The translations under genes and the position numbers were made by a program. The notes beneath the pieces are model-generated. The model saw only the letters and a list, made by a program, of their open reading frames with translations, was not told the origin of the DNA and made no database searches. From Halichondria panicea (lineage: Eukaryota; Porifera; Demospongiae; Suberitida; Halichondriidae), in assembly GCF_963675165.1 (NCBI RefSeq), contig NC_087384.1, forward strand, positions 4,519,182 to 4,583,181: 64,000 nt of DNA, read 5' to 3'. Below are positions 1 to 10,837 of this stretch, one piece after another (the stretch's first letter is position 1; the number at the start of each line of letters is the position of its first letter).

Positions 1-182
1 AGGAGGCTACCTCTGCCTGAGGTCACACTAATAACATGCCATGATTCTTGAATAGATAGAATTCCATCAAATAAATCGAAGCTAAGCATCTCGTGTTGAG
101 ATGTCAGTGGAAAACCAACATAATTATTCTCCCATACCTTTCGTATACCTAAAAAACAACAACATGCTGTCAGCTTTACCGT

Positions 183-268
183 TAGCCTCGACCCCAGGCC
201 GCTAGGTCGCCTACTAGTATTTTTCAACTTCGTTATATTAAAAAAAAATCGGCCTGGGACCGAGGCTA
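183..268. mobile_element. Small inverted-repeat element, TAGCCTCG family, 9-bp TSD
   Basis: The 86-bp element begins TAGCCTCGACCCCAGGCCG and ends with its near inverted complement. The flanks are CTTTACCGT (174-182) and CTTTACCTT (269-277), a 9-bp target-site duplication with one mismatch. There is no coding capacity, so it is a non-autonomous element. The transposase superfamily is not known; a 9-bp duplication fits Mutator-like or similar cut-and-paste transposases. Confidence 0.8.
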
Positions 269-458
269 CTTTACCTTATGCTACGGCGTACGTCAAAATT
301 ATAACCATTCACATCAAGTTTTGATAGTTGTCATACAAAGTAGGTGCATGTCATTGTCCTCAGGACAACCCTATATTGTATATCTTTTAACTAGCACTGC
401 AGGATATAAAACTTTTAACTCCCATACTGTACTGAGGGTGCATAAACTAGTTTGTTCT

Positions 459-3400
459 ATGGCATGTTGCATCACTACCATGGCAACCATATGGCATAAT
501 GCACTGGGATTATGTGTACTCCTACTATTACTACATCTCAGTCAAGGTTTGCATACGTATATCGTCAGGAGTACATTAAGATATCGTATATACCAGGAGT
601 CGATAAATTGATGTAGAGCTTGTGCATGTGTGTTTGTCAGTTACGCATGATAATAATTGTACTTGCTTTAATAGCAACAAGCACAATAGTCTCCATAATT
701 ATTATGGAGACTATTATTATAGAAGGCCATACCCTGTACAGTCTCGCGGGCAGACGTTGGTAGGGGAGGGGGTCGTCTGGTCACTCTTACACTGATTCTG
801 TTGCACATGCAAGATATTCGTTAATTGACTTATTTACAGCTATAGCTATAGCTAGCTCATGTTTGGATCCTTCGCAGCCAGGTAGCTAGGTATGGTGCAA
901 CATTAAATTAGCCTTCTTACTTCTTTTCACATTCCTTTTATGCCATAATTATGGAGTGTTACCGCTGACTAAACACATAGTCAAATCTGATTGGCATATT
1001 CTTTTGATCTCATGAATTGCGAAATGATTAGGTACAATTCACAATAGCAATAGGGTTTGTACAGTCTCAAATGATAACTACGCATTCAAAATCTGATATA
1101 CGGTATCTTGTATTTTGTTTTGATTCTTTAGCCCAGTTTAAGGTACCACCAGTGTCGGTGGTGCAGGCCAAAGGTGTGGACGCAGTCTGTATCTTGGTGC
1201 TGTAAACCACAGTTGGGGAATCAATGGAACCTTTCCAGCAGAAGGCAAGTACCCACCTGACGTTACTCGTACCCAAGCATCTGGTAATACCCCAGCAACA
1301 CTGACCATCCCAGCCACAGCACATTACAACAATACTGTGGTGCTGTGTAGAGTTGAAGGAGGGCTCAGGCTGACCGAGAATGCTACCTTGACGATATTTG
1401 GTAAGTCCCTTGTGCATATACACCATGCCACTCACCATTATCTATGTTGTTATTTACAGCAATTTCTGCTAAAACAAGTATATAATGATACGGATACTAT
1501 CATTTTGTCATGGGCTTACGTTTACTACCAACCTCACGTACTGTGTGAACTTCAACAAAATGACAATTGTCTGCAATAAGACACTTCCTCCAGTGTGTGG
1601 ACTTACAGAGACGCAGTACACTTTACATATCCCAACCACAATCGGTATGACAATTTTTTTCACGGTGACTCCTGTTGATGGAGGGAATCAGATGAAAGGA
1701 ACAGCTATAGTGAACCAGTTGCTGGATCATTTACATCAGCTAGAGGTGACAAGTGTACATGTATACTTATACTGATCATGGTTCTTGTTTTGTGGTTTAT
1801 AAGTGCTTCTCTACAGGTGTAAGAACAGTTGTCAGCCAAGAAGAAGACTCAGATAAAAAATGTGTGATGTTTGAAGCAATGGTAATAATCACTATAATTA
1901 TTGTATATCAATGGTCTAATTGTTATTTTTTCAGGTCCCTGAATGTACACTGTTTACTTTGTATCGAGTGGAATTTGGATCACTACTAGTAGGATTCTAA
2001 GAGTGGTGCTCTTAACGCATCTGGAAATGTTTCAATCACCTTCTCACTTCCTACTGACATTCTAACAAATATCTCTGTGCTGTGCTGCTAATGGAATTGA
2101 CCTGATGTTTGAAAGTTTATTAAGTGAGTAAATCTCTGTTTCACTTTACACGGAGTCATATAATACTCTTCAGGTACTAGTGATATTCAAAGACTTCTAC
2201 CTGAGACTGATTGTTCCGAAAGCATCAGTGTTTGTGGTCGTATTGAATATGCTGTGGATTCTTTTTCTATTGGGGCTCTAATGTATTTAGTTCCCATCAC
2301 AAGTTATCATGCACAAGTGAGTCCAACAGCATTATGTTGGCTGTGCCAAGGAGTACGGGTGATAGTTTCAGTATCAGTCACATACCTCCTGGAAGATACA
2401 GTCTCCTTGCTTTTGACCTGGAGAACAACCGTCTGCCAAGAATGCCACTCTCTCTAGCATCTACAAGTGAAATACTGGAAGTGAGTACGTCACGAGGTAA
2501 GTGTGTAATGGTGCAATGTGTAGCAATTAACACTGTGAGTACTAGCTGCATATGCATGTATACCCATTGGTATAGAACTCCGGCCCGTTAGAAAGAGCCA
2601 TACAATTGACAAATGCTGAACATCAATTTTTTTATACACAGCATACATGCATATGGCTCATTACACAAACATACGTATATGTATAGTCATGTAATAATAA
2701 TAAGAGGAACTGCACTGCTCTTGTTAGGCCGTAACATGTAACATCTGTTGGCTATTGTCATGTAGGATCATAGTGATAGTTTATGCTGCACGTCGTATGG
2801 TTTTGTGTATGTGTATGTACGTGGCTAACAGTCGACCATTGTACATGTATGTATTTCTAGGAACTGCTGCTCCCCTGCCCAATAGTGTAGGAATCACTGC
2901 CGTTAAGTTAATCAATGGAGATGTTGAAGTGTACTGCTCTATATACCTGTAACGAACTGCTTGGTGTTGGTTCGTTCAATCAACTCTCCAGAACAATTAT
3001 ATGTCCGGCTCATCAACTCTACTGATGAAAGAAGAACTGTCTTCTCTGTTGATCTCATTGGTATAATGCCACAGCCTTTGTAGTAGTGCTCACTTGGGAG
3101 AAAATGACTTTATATTTGACAGTCAATTATCCCTCATCACCCAACTAGAAACATATCCTAACTGGAAACATCGGTTAGGTTGTTTCAGTCAGATTATTTG
3201 TTACGATGTAGGAGTAGTATTATAGTTGTTGACAATGCCTTGATAAGATTGTTAATTAGCCTAGTTTATTCAAAACAATTATTCATCTTAAAATATTCCC
3301 ACCTGCAGCTGTCTCAACCATGCCAATCATTTCGGCTCCTCAGACACTACCCACTGCAGTAGTAGCAGGTCAGTCAAAACCAACCATCAACTACGGCTCT

Positions 3401-5745
3401 AAATGGCCAATAATTGGTACTAACTGCATGGGTCTACTAGCTGTCTTGCATGTACATGCACTTCTATGTATGAAAAAGGATTTTTGCTTTCTTGTTGCAT
3501 GCACTGTGATTACTACACTGGTGGTGGTGTCCATTTCTTTAGTTCTTCTGGTTCTAGTCGTAATAAAAAGGACTAAACGAGGCAGAAAAGTATTAAATTC
3601 CAGCTGCCGTCACATGAAAAGGTACACCCATTTTACACTAGTTGTAATTATGCATGCATAATTATAATTTATAGTGAAATTTTGAGCATGTTTTCAACTT
3701 TTTATTTTTATTGTATCTTTCATACTGTGGGCACACATACTGTATTCATTTCAGTACTAGTCACTTCAGTGGATACAGCAATGCATCCTCAGTACAGGTA
3801 AGTATAGATAACCATGTATAACGTCTAGTGAAAGACTTACATTACTTAACAGAATATCTTTGGGTAGGAATGTCAGAGTTGTGTTAGAAAGTATACAAAA
3901 CATGCTCTTATCATGCACAATTTCAGGATAATTAAACTGTGTGTCTACAGAATGAAGGTGTTGAATTGACGTCTGTTGTTGGACTCCACGATGTTTGCAA
4001 GGATGACAACTACAACATACGTAGCTGACAGCGGTATTGCCTTGTCATCAACTTACAATGTAATCCGTGAAGAGAACTTACATGACAGAGGTAAATCACC
4101 GTATGATGTAATCCTCACTGAGGACCTTTCCGATATCGGTAGTGGAGTGTATGACGTAGCACGTAAGGAGAACATGAATGACTCAGCAGACGCCACACGA
4201 TCTCCTTACGTTGTGGTCAGTAGCGAGTACTTACCGCCACCTGGCTACGAATCAGTCATGGCTAAAACGTCACCCATTTCACTATTACCCCCTCCTATGA
4301 TCCGAGAGAGCAGTGAAGCTCCGTCTCTTCCTGCCCCATACAACTCCGGAGTGGATACTCTTTTAGAGAGTGTCGTTAACAGGTCGGTTCAGAATGAAAT
4401 TGTGGTAACAAAGGACGAATCAAGGCAAGGAGATGTATTTTCAAATGAGAAATGTGCGGATAAGACAAAAGACGATACTGATGACGACGGACAAGAGGAA
4501 AAGGTTGTTGTTGAGGTGAGCAGATAATTATCACGAATTTGCACATTATTTTGATTGTGTCAGTGTCTAGCCTCGATTCCAGGCCGCGAAGAGAAAGGCG
4601 GCCTGGTATACCTTGTATGCACATGCGCGAAATAATTGACAGCAATTTCATCATACAAATTGTAAAAAACCGGACAAAGTTACAATATGTAACCACAATG
4701 GCAGCTTTCAGAGACACTAATCAAATAATTTATGCTGCAGCAGTGTTACTTCCTCTAGCTCTGTTTATCAATGAGACAGTTCAAGAAAGCCTCCCAGACA
4801 GCTAGAGCTGCCAGCTAGGACGAGTGGTGGACTCTTTAATACCAGTATATAGATCTTGAGTGAATAACTTCCTGAGTGTCGAGTTAAAGCTCTTTCAGGA
4901 GTGATCATTAGCTTCTTTATCTTCAGCAATGACTTCTTGTCGAACATAAAGGCAAAATTTGGTAGCAGAATACTTGCCTGGTCCATATTACCACAGCCTC
5001 ATCAGGGGACCCACAGGAACACATCATGCCTTTCCTATAACATCTGTAGCCTTACAGTGTAGGGTGTCGTTAAGTAGAGACTTGGCTTGATACAATAAAG
5101 GGCAAAAGTTAGTCATCTTTGCACAATACTAGTTCTATGTAACGAACTGTAACTTCAGAATACAAATAGTATACGGTTGACAGTATCCACAAATACACGG
5201 ATTACCCCCTTTTGGGGGTAATGTACGTGCATGCACATACAAGGTATACCAGGCCGCCTTTTTCTTCATGGCTGGAATCGAGGCTAGTCAGTGTCACAAG
5301 TTTTCCCCTTGTACATGTATGTATGTACGGAAAAATATATGGATAATTAGTTCTCTTGCAACTTACAGTCCATTTGCACAGTATCCAGACACAAGGTTCA
5401 TTATAGCCGGCTAATGATTCCCTCACTCCCATAGCATCCGTATGTGATGGTCAAAGCAGAGCCAGGTGCCAACTCAGATGATCCCACGAGGGTCGTGTAC
5501 GCTCAGGTGAACAAGAAGAAACAGAAGCTTGTCTGTCTTACTGGGTCAGCTGCAGCTGGTAGGCACTACTATATTTATGTTTACCTCGTTAGTCTTCAGA
5601 AAACCACATATGTCACGCTGCCTGATCACCCTCCTACTGATATTCCTATAGAAAAGACACCACTGGTTAGGCTATGCAGAGGGTTAATTCTCTCATTGTT
5701 CATACACAGGTATTGCAGAGCCAATCAGCATGCTTCTGTGGATTC
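459..5745 (+). pseudogene. Decayed paralogue of the Ig/FN3 receptor (upstream copy)
   Basis: This region matches the gene at 10838-17694 exon by exon. Matching segments: signal-peptide exon ending 546 (ALGLCVLLLLLHLSQ, starts possible at 459 or 480), Ig exon 1132-1400, FN3-like exon 1460-1745, 1817-1881, 1935-2123, 2174-2496, from 2861, transmembrane segment about 3500-3620, tail exon 3951 to about 4515, YAQV exon 5435-5558 and final exon from 5710. It is broken in many places. The Ig exon is 28 nt shorter than its partner, including a 10-bp loss near 1189. The FN3 exon is 2 nt shorter. The exon at 1935 is 1 nt shorter and reads into a stop, and the exon at 2174 is 17 nt longer. The acceptor before the transmembrane exon reads TTGCATGC instead of TTGCAGGC. 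The tail exon has a frameshift near its start, although most of the tail stays open (about 3976-4527). Only 151 bp separate the YAQV exon from the final exon, so the death-domain exon is missing. It is most likely a non-functional receptor; a shorter tail-only transcript cannot be excluded. Confidence 0.8.
4568..5286. mobile_element. Larger TAGCCTCG-family element in an intron, perfect 9-bp TSD
   Basis: This 719-bp element lies in the intron after the tyrosine-rich tail exon of the decayed receptor. It starts TAGCCTCGATTCCAGGCCG and ends in the matching inverted repeat CTGGAATCGAGGCTA. Its flanks are identical 9-mers, GTCAGTGTC at 4559-4567 and 5287-5295. A second inverted block lies inside the ends (CGGCCTGGTATACCTTGTATG and its complement near 5240). 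No transposase-like reading frame is seen. The functional paralogue has no insertion at the matching intron position. A near-identical interior occurs at about 7676-8390. Confidence 0.85.
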
Positions 5746-6890
5746 TTGTGACCGTATTCAGCCCACTGCAAGTACATAGCCCTAGCTGAACAATCTGTCA
5801 TCATGATTGTAATCAAATTTTTCAACTTCCCCTCACTGGATGCAATAGCCCCTGTAAACCGTGTATTTTTTCTATAGCTATTGTTTCATAATTTTACTCG
5901 TTTGTGTGAATTTGCATTGCTTTCTTGTAAAATCAATAACGCTAATGCATTTTATAGGAATTAACGAGAAGATTTTTATGCTTATACTTTGTTACTATTA
6001 TAAACGGGTACTAATTTAAAATTTTGTCCACGCTAATAATAAAACCAGGAGTGCACTCCTGATATAAGAGAGTATGCTAAGCAAGCTAGTCCTATCTATA
6101 CATCTGACTCCAAAGTTTAATCGACATTCAAAGGGCAGATCATCAAAATCAAGCTGCTAGGACGCCTTACAACACACCTTCACTACAGCACTCATAATTT
6201 ATACATCTTTTGGCCAATAATTATTGTGCTAATGAATTTGTTGCAAATCCGCCAAAATGAGTACCCTAAAATTAAACTGAAAATGCTAAAATTACTATAC
6301 CCGTAATAGTAATCTTACTAAGTTAGGTATGTACTACAATTATACTATACCCCCTGTACAATAATAACTAGTGTTGAAGCTTAAATTGGTGTGAAGTCCG
6401 TATAGTACACTCATTTAAATCCGCCAGGGCCTATTTTCAACTTCCCTCTCTCCCTCTCATCGTTCCCTCAACTCTTAGCCTCCTTCTTTCACTCTCCCTC
6501 TTTCTCTCTCTCCCCCCCCACTCCTACCACCCTTATTCGTTCTCTCATAGGTGCATGCATTGCATGCCGTTATACATATAAAATTATATGCATTCTAAGT
6601 TTGACACAAACACTCTTTGAACTGAGTCTCCCTTCCCCCCCCCCCCTCTCTCTCATCCATATATACTAGCATTTCCTTTCAGATTACATTTAAGAATACA
6701 ATATTCATTCAACACGTCAAGATGTGCATGAATGAAGGTGTAAACATAATAAATTATAGATATACGGCCCACCATAATAATTATTATAGTTAACCCTGAC
6801 TTTTTTTAGGACACGTCAATTTGTCTATTCTAGTTACAAAAGTCAATAAAATTAATGCTAATAATTAACTATTACATTGCTAGCCTCGTT
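5746..6890. other. Intergenic stretch after the decayed receptor
   Basis: AT-rich sequence with no convincing gene. A pyrimidine-rich stretch lies at about 6430-6655, with C runs near 6510 and 6637. The segment just before it is similar to the region at about 18060-18140 that follows the functional paralogue, so the tandem duplication of the receptor gene included roughly 700 bp of downstream DNA. Confidence 0.6.
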
Positions 6891-6935
6891 CCCAGGCTGA
6901 TTGTCTCCGCCAACTAGGGCCTGGGGACGAGGCTA
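6891..6935. mobile_element. 45-bp TAGCCTCG micro-element
   Basis: A 45-bp copy with TAGCCTCGTTCCCAGGC at the left end and GCCTGGGGACGAGGCTA at the right end. The adjacent 9-mers TTACATTGC (6882-6890) and AAGCATTGC (6936-6944) match at seven of nine positions, an eroded 9-bp duplication. It is little more than two terminal repeats joined together. Confidence 0.7.
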
Positions 6936-7098
6936 AAGCATTGCAATGTCATGTGCAGATGAAATTAATGTTTCACACCGGTAGATGGCACAAGTACGTA
7001 CCAGCCATGCAGTGAATCCAAATGAAGTAATACATAGTTACATGCGCACGCGTATGATGGTAATGGACCGGGCCGGGCATGAGGTGGAACACAATGTA

Positions 7099-7193
7099 AG
7101 ACATTAGACAGTGCGGTGCCCCCCTGCTATCTACAGCCCTGGAATAGTTGTGCAGCAAAATCTTAACATCTTGAATGAAAGTTAACAACTTAC
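7099..7193. repeat. Left copy of a 95-bp direct repeat flanking a transposon
   Basis: The sequence beginning AGACATTAGACAGTGCGG is repeated at 8398-8492 with one clear mismatch. The two copies exactly border the element at 7194-8397. This is far longer than the 9-bp target duplications made by the same family elsewhere, so it probably arose by a later local duplication or unequal repair event. Confidence 0.75.
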
Positions 7194-8397
7194 TAGCCTC
7201 GATTCCAGGCCGCTTGAACAAGTAGTCTGGCCCCAGACCACTCCCTTGCACGTGATCTGACATGTGCCAGGGAGAGGGTCTGGCATTTAGAGTCGCTTTT
7301 CTTGGTTCAGATGTCAAAGTTTGACATCTCCAATCAGATTCGCAAGAATGCAATTAAACTGTCACATGATTCCACTTCACAGAGGAGGTTGATAGTACTT
7401 GACCTTTGTCATTTTTAAAACTATACCAGTAGGCAATGGCTAACTTAAATTCCTGTATACATCAACTAAAAATGTTATTTCAAGTACAGAGAATCTTTCA
7501 AATCTCACTAAATCTGTATAGGAGTAGAGATAATAGCCAGCCAGTTTTAGCATCGTAACCACGCCCATTTCCGACACGCCCACTTTTGACTGTCTGAAAA
7601 CCAAGAAAAGTGACACTGTTTGCCAGACTCTCCCCCCCCCCCCGGGAGGAGTCTGGCCTCGAGACTATTGAACAAGGCGGCCTGGTATACCTTGTATGCG
7701 CATGCGCGAAATAATTGACAACAATTTCATCATACAAATTGTAAAAAACCGGACAAAGTTACAAAAGGGAATAATACGTATGACAATGTGACCACAATGG
7801 CAGCTTTCAGAGACACTAATCAAAGTAGAATTATGCTGCAGCAGTGTTGCTTCTTCTAGCTCTGTTTATCAAAGAGACAGTTTAAGAAAGCCTCCCAGAC
7901 AGCTAGAGCTGCCAGCTAGGAAGAGTGGTGGACTCTTTAATACATCAGTAGATCTTAAGTGAATAACTTCCTGAGTGTCGAGTTAAAGCTTATTAAAAGC
8001 TTTCAGGAGTAATCATTAGCTTCTTTATCTTCAGCAATTACTTCTTGTCGAACATAAAGGCAAGATTTAGTAGCAGAACACTTGCTTGGTCTATATTACC
8101 ACAGCCTCATCAGGGGACCCACAGGAACACATCATGCCTTTCCTATAACATCTGTAGCCTTACAGTGTAGGGTGTCGTTAAGTAGAGACTTGGCTTGATA
8201 CAATAAAGGGCGTAAGAACTCAGTCATCTTTGCACAATACTTCTATGTAACGGACTGTAAAATCAGAATACGAATAGTATACGGTTTATTTTACTGACAG
8301 TATCCACAAATACACGGATTACCCCCTTTTTGGGGTAATGTACACGCATGCGCATACAAGGTATACCAGGCCGCCTTATTCAAGCGGCCTGGAATCG
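7194..8397. mobile_element. TAGCCTCG-family element carrying a nested insertion
   Basis: The left end is TAGCCTCGATTCCAGGCCG. The right end, CGGCCTGGAATCGAG, lacks the last GCTA. The interior from about 7676 to 8390 is closely similar to the interior of the element at 4568-5286. Another transposon (7223-7667) sits just inside the left end. The element is bordered by 95-bp direct repeats, which suggests the right terminus was lost in the event that made them. No coding sequence was recognised. Confidence 0.7.
7223..7667. mobile_element. TAGTCTGG-family element nested in another element, 9-bp TSD
   Basis: This 445-bp insertion starts TAGTCTGGCCCCAGAC and ends GTCTGGCCTCGAGACTA. It is flanked by perfect 9-mers TTGAACAAG at 7214-7222 and 7668-7676. 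Removing it restores the continuous terminal region of the host element. It contains a C-run near 7631. A related element with the same TAGTCTGG ends is at 52526-52909. No transposase frame is seen. Confidence 0.8.
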
Positions 8398-8492
8398 AGA
8401 CATTAGACAGTGCGGTGCCCCCCTGCTATCTACAGCCCTGGAATAGTTGTGCAGCAAAATCTTAACATCTTGAAGGAAAGTTAACAACTTAC
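8398..8492. repeat. Right copy of the 95-bp direct repeat
   Basis: Partner of 7099-7193, in the same orientation, directly abutting the truncated right end of the transposon at 8397. The copies differ at one readable position (TGAATGAAAG against TGAAGGAAAG), which suggests a recent duplication. Confidence 0.75.
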
Positions 8493-8576
8493 ATGCAGTC
8501 CATTCATTACAAATGTACAGTGTTGCTTTATAATGATATTCATAAATTTTATGCTTGTCATTCAATTAGATCTAAG

Positions 8577-9186
8577 GCCACTCCAAGTGATACACAGTCA
8601 TTTTAGTAAAACTTGCAATATTTTGTGTAACTTGGCTGCAACCACAGTAGTAACCACAGAAGGACATGATTATGAATATAATTAAACCATGCAGTAAGCA
8701 GCAAGACCAAGTCAAATATCTGTTATGTAACAGCAAGCGAATGACATCAGCCTCAGAAAACAGCTCCATATGCCAATAAAACTCGGTTATTTATACCCAT
8801 TATAATTATTTTGCGAGTTTCCCTATAATTATATACATGTACATCGCAGGGTGGCAGTGTCAGTGTTGTAGGCTAGTAGAAAAGGGAAGCAACATGCATT
8901 ACAGCATGCTAAAAATAAGTTACATGGGTATATAATTATAGTGTTATCTCGAAATTAATGAGAACCCTGGACACTTATACAACATTCTCTTCATTGGCAT
9001 GTTTGAGCTGTTCTCTCTGAGGCTGTGCGAAGTCATTATGGTGTACAGTGTACATGCAGTGCAGAAAAACTAGTGCTTGCTGTTAGACTTCCATGCTTAA
9101 TGGTATTCATAATCATCTATGTGGTTACAACTGTGGTTACAGCAAAGTTTATCAGAATATTGCAAGTTTTACTAAAATGACTGTAC
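8577..9186. repeat. Inverted repeat, about 110-bp arms
   Basis: The left arm, from about 8577 (GGCCACTCCAAGTGATAC, then CAGTCATTTTAGTAAAACTT), is mirrored by a right arm ending about 9186 (AAGTTTTACTAAAATGACTG). The outer motif GGCCACTCCAAGTGA is also the terminus of the element at 53231-53509, so this is probably a rearranged or foldback member of that family. No coding sequence was recognised. Confidence 0.55.
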
Positions 9187-9239
9187 TCTGGTTTCTGGTC
9201 CACCGCCCACATCAGATTTTATTCTATCTATCCCATTAT

Positions 9240-10396
9240 TATTATTATTATTATTATTTTTTTTTTTTAATATCAAAACAATACAAAGGTACAAAAGCAA
9301 ACAGACCAAAAGATAAGAGGGGGGAGGCATACAGTTTAGCGGATACCATCCGCTGAAGGAGGTAAAGTTTGTTGGCGATGAAGCCACAGGCAGGCATTTC
9401 CTCTCCAAAGTGCAATGGCCAGGCGATGAAACAGATGCTTCTTGGTGGAGGATGTGGAATGTGTCATGGTTACTCTCCGGTCGATGGCATTCCGATGGCA
9501 CCTATGATGTTGATTGCTTCTTCGCCTAGACCTCCCAGTGTTTCTGCCACAATGGGAATGAAGTTTACACCTATGGAGCGGCAGGCCTGTAGATGGGTGG
9601 TGAGTTTGCGCCTAACTCCAACTTCTAGGGCGTTTCCAGGGGAGAAGGCAGCTTCATGAATGAGGGTTTGCTGGAGAGGTGAAATAACGTGGACGTCCAA
9701 GGCTGCCACCTTGCCAAGTTGGGAGGAAGACGTCAGCGGGTCTTGACAGGGATTCTGGGATTAAACCTTGGGCCTCGCGGGATGGTCCAAGAGCTGCAGA
9801 TTGAGCGGCTGAAAAAATTACATCTCTGACCGCATTGTGGCGGGTGATTCTGTCTCCATTTCCGCCACAGCCAACTTGATGGTCACCATACTCATCTGCG
9901 GAGGTGCGACATGCTGGGCAGAGGTGGGGGGCACTGTGGAGAGGGATGCCGAGCCAATATTTCAAGCAGCTGTTGAATTCCTTGTCCTGCATGTGGAGGC
10001 CAAGCACATCTGATGGCACCCCGTTCAACCAGTCTCCAGCATGTGGTAGAGCAGACGAGTTTGCCAAAGCACGAGCCCTGGTTGAAGGTGATGTGTCTAA
10101 TAGGTTTTGGTACATGGCTTCATCAATGGCACAGGACAAGTGGCGCTGACGTAGAGGGATGTCTATGTCATCGAGATTGAGCCATTCAGGGTGGGAAGAG
10201 GAGGATGACAGGGCACTCACAGCCTTTTCAAGATAGGTGTCCAGATTGGTCGGGCGATTAAGGATACGTTCCACCAGGATCTTGGTGGAGGCAGCTGAGG
10301 AAATGAAAGCTGCAGGGGCATGTAACACAGCACTGCGAAGGTTGAGGCCGCCACGGTTGCTTGGTAGGGAAGCTTTCTGCCAGGACCAGTCTGTTA
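9240..10396 (-). mobile_element. 5'-truncated non-LTR retrotransposon, C-terminal endonuclease part, frameshifted
   Basis: The minus-strand frame from about 10396 to 9654 reads WSWQKASLPSNRGGLNLRSA, then GDWLNGVPSD, CPAC, GDHQVGC and RITRHNAVRD, then SRPADVFLP. After a one-base shift near 9700 it continues as AALDVHVISPL and NFIPIVAETLGG (to 9470). The Cys-Cys-His-Cys cluster followed by RPADV and LDVHV resembles the restriction-like endonuclease at the C-terminus of R2/CRE-type non-LTR elements (CCHC, R/KPD, DVT motifs). That family assignment is from memory of the motifs. The 3' end on the minus strand carries an A-run and (AAT)n tail at about 9241-9270. The reverse transcriptase is absent, so this is a dead 5'-truncated copy inserted in another transposon. 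Confidence 0.75.
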
Positions 10397-10523
10397 TCGG
10401 GCTGCATTTCTACTACGCATGCGCATAATGGTCATGTGGACAAAATAGTGTGATAATGATATTCATTTGCAAAATAATGAGGTGAAATTGATAATGACAT
10501 AATGAGAAAAGCCGCCCGCCCGC

Positions 10524-10563
10524 TAGCCTCGAGACCAGGCCGATTGTCCTGGATTTGAGGCTA
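10524..10563. mobile_element. 40-bp TAGCCTCG micro-element with 9-bp TSD
   Basis: Only 40 bp lie between TAGCCTCGAGACCAGGCCG and the opposite end TTTGAGGCTA. The flanking 9-mers CCCGCCCGC (10515-10523 and 10564-10572) are identical. The uninterrupted sequence is present at about 53283-53300, where CGGGCGGGCGGC continues into TTTTCTCATT. The repetitive GC target leaves an uncertainty of one base in the duplication length. Confidence 0.75.
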
Positions 10564-10837
10564 CCCGCCCGCATGCAATTAGAAAAACTTCAGGACCAGA
10601 AACCTCAGTTTAATTAGATGAAAACTCTTGTGGCCGGCCATGCACATGATTTTGTGAATAGACTAGCTATATCTAGTTAACTCATTCTGCTCTCCCTCGA
10701 GCTCCGTTTCAAGCTACCTGTATACTAGGCTGTAGCCAGGTAATTAAATTGTGACTCTAACCAAAAAAGTGTTTTACATATCGATCTTTCTTTCAGATTT
10801 TTTTCCCACATTATTTTGTTACAGATAAAACAAAGCG

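Larger units (their letters stand above)
9187..10606. mobile_element. Inverted-repeat element interrupted by two other insertions
   Basis: The two ends of this element (9187-9239 and about 10391-10606) match one continuous element at 53231-53509 read in the opposite orientation. The left side carries CTCTGGTTTCTGGTCCACCG and the right side carries TACTACGCATGCGC and GAAAAGCCGCCCGCCCG. A retrotransposon fragment (about 9240-10396) and a 40-bp micro-element (10524-10563) have split it. The intact copy at 53 kb acts as an empty site for both insertions. The outermost right end is missing or diverged after CCAGAAACC. Confidence 0.7.

Noticed and set aside
4376..4717. Minus-strand frame overlapping the receptor tail
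   Set aside because: Shadow of the tyrosine-rich tail exon and the adjacent transposon end.
9241..9270. Stand-alone (ATT)n microsatellite
   Set aside because: Its position at the 3' end of the minus-strand retrotransposon fragment makes it the element's tail rather than an independent repeat.
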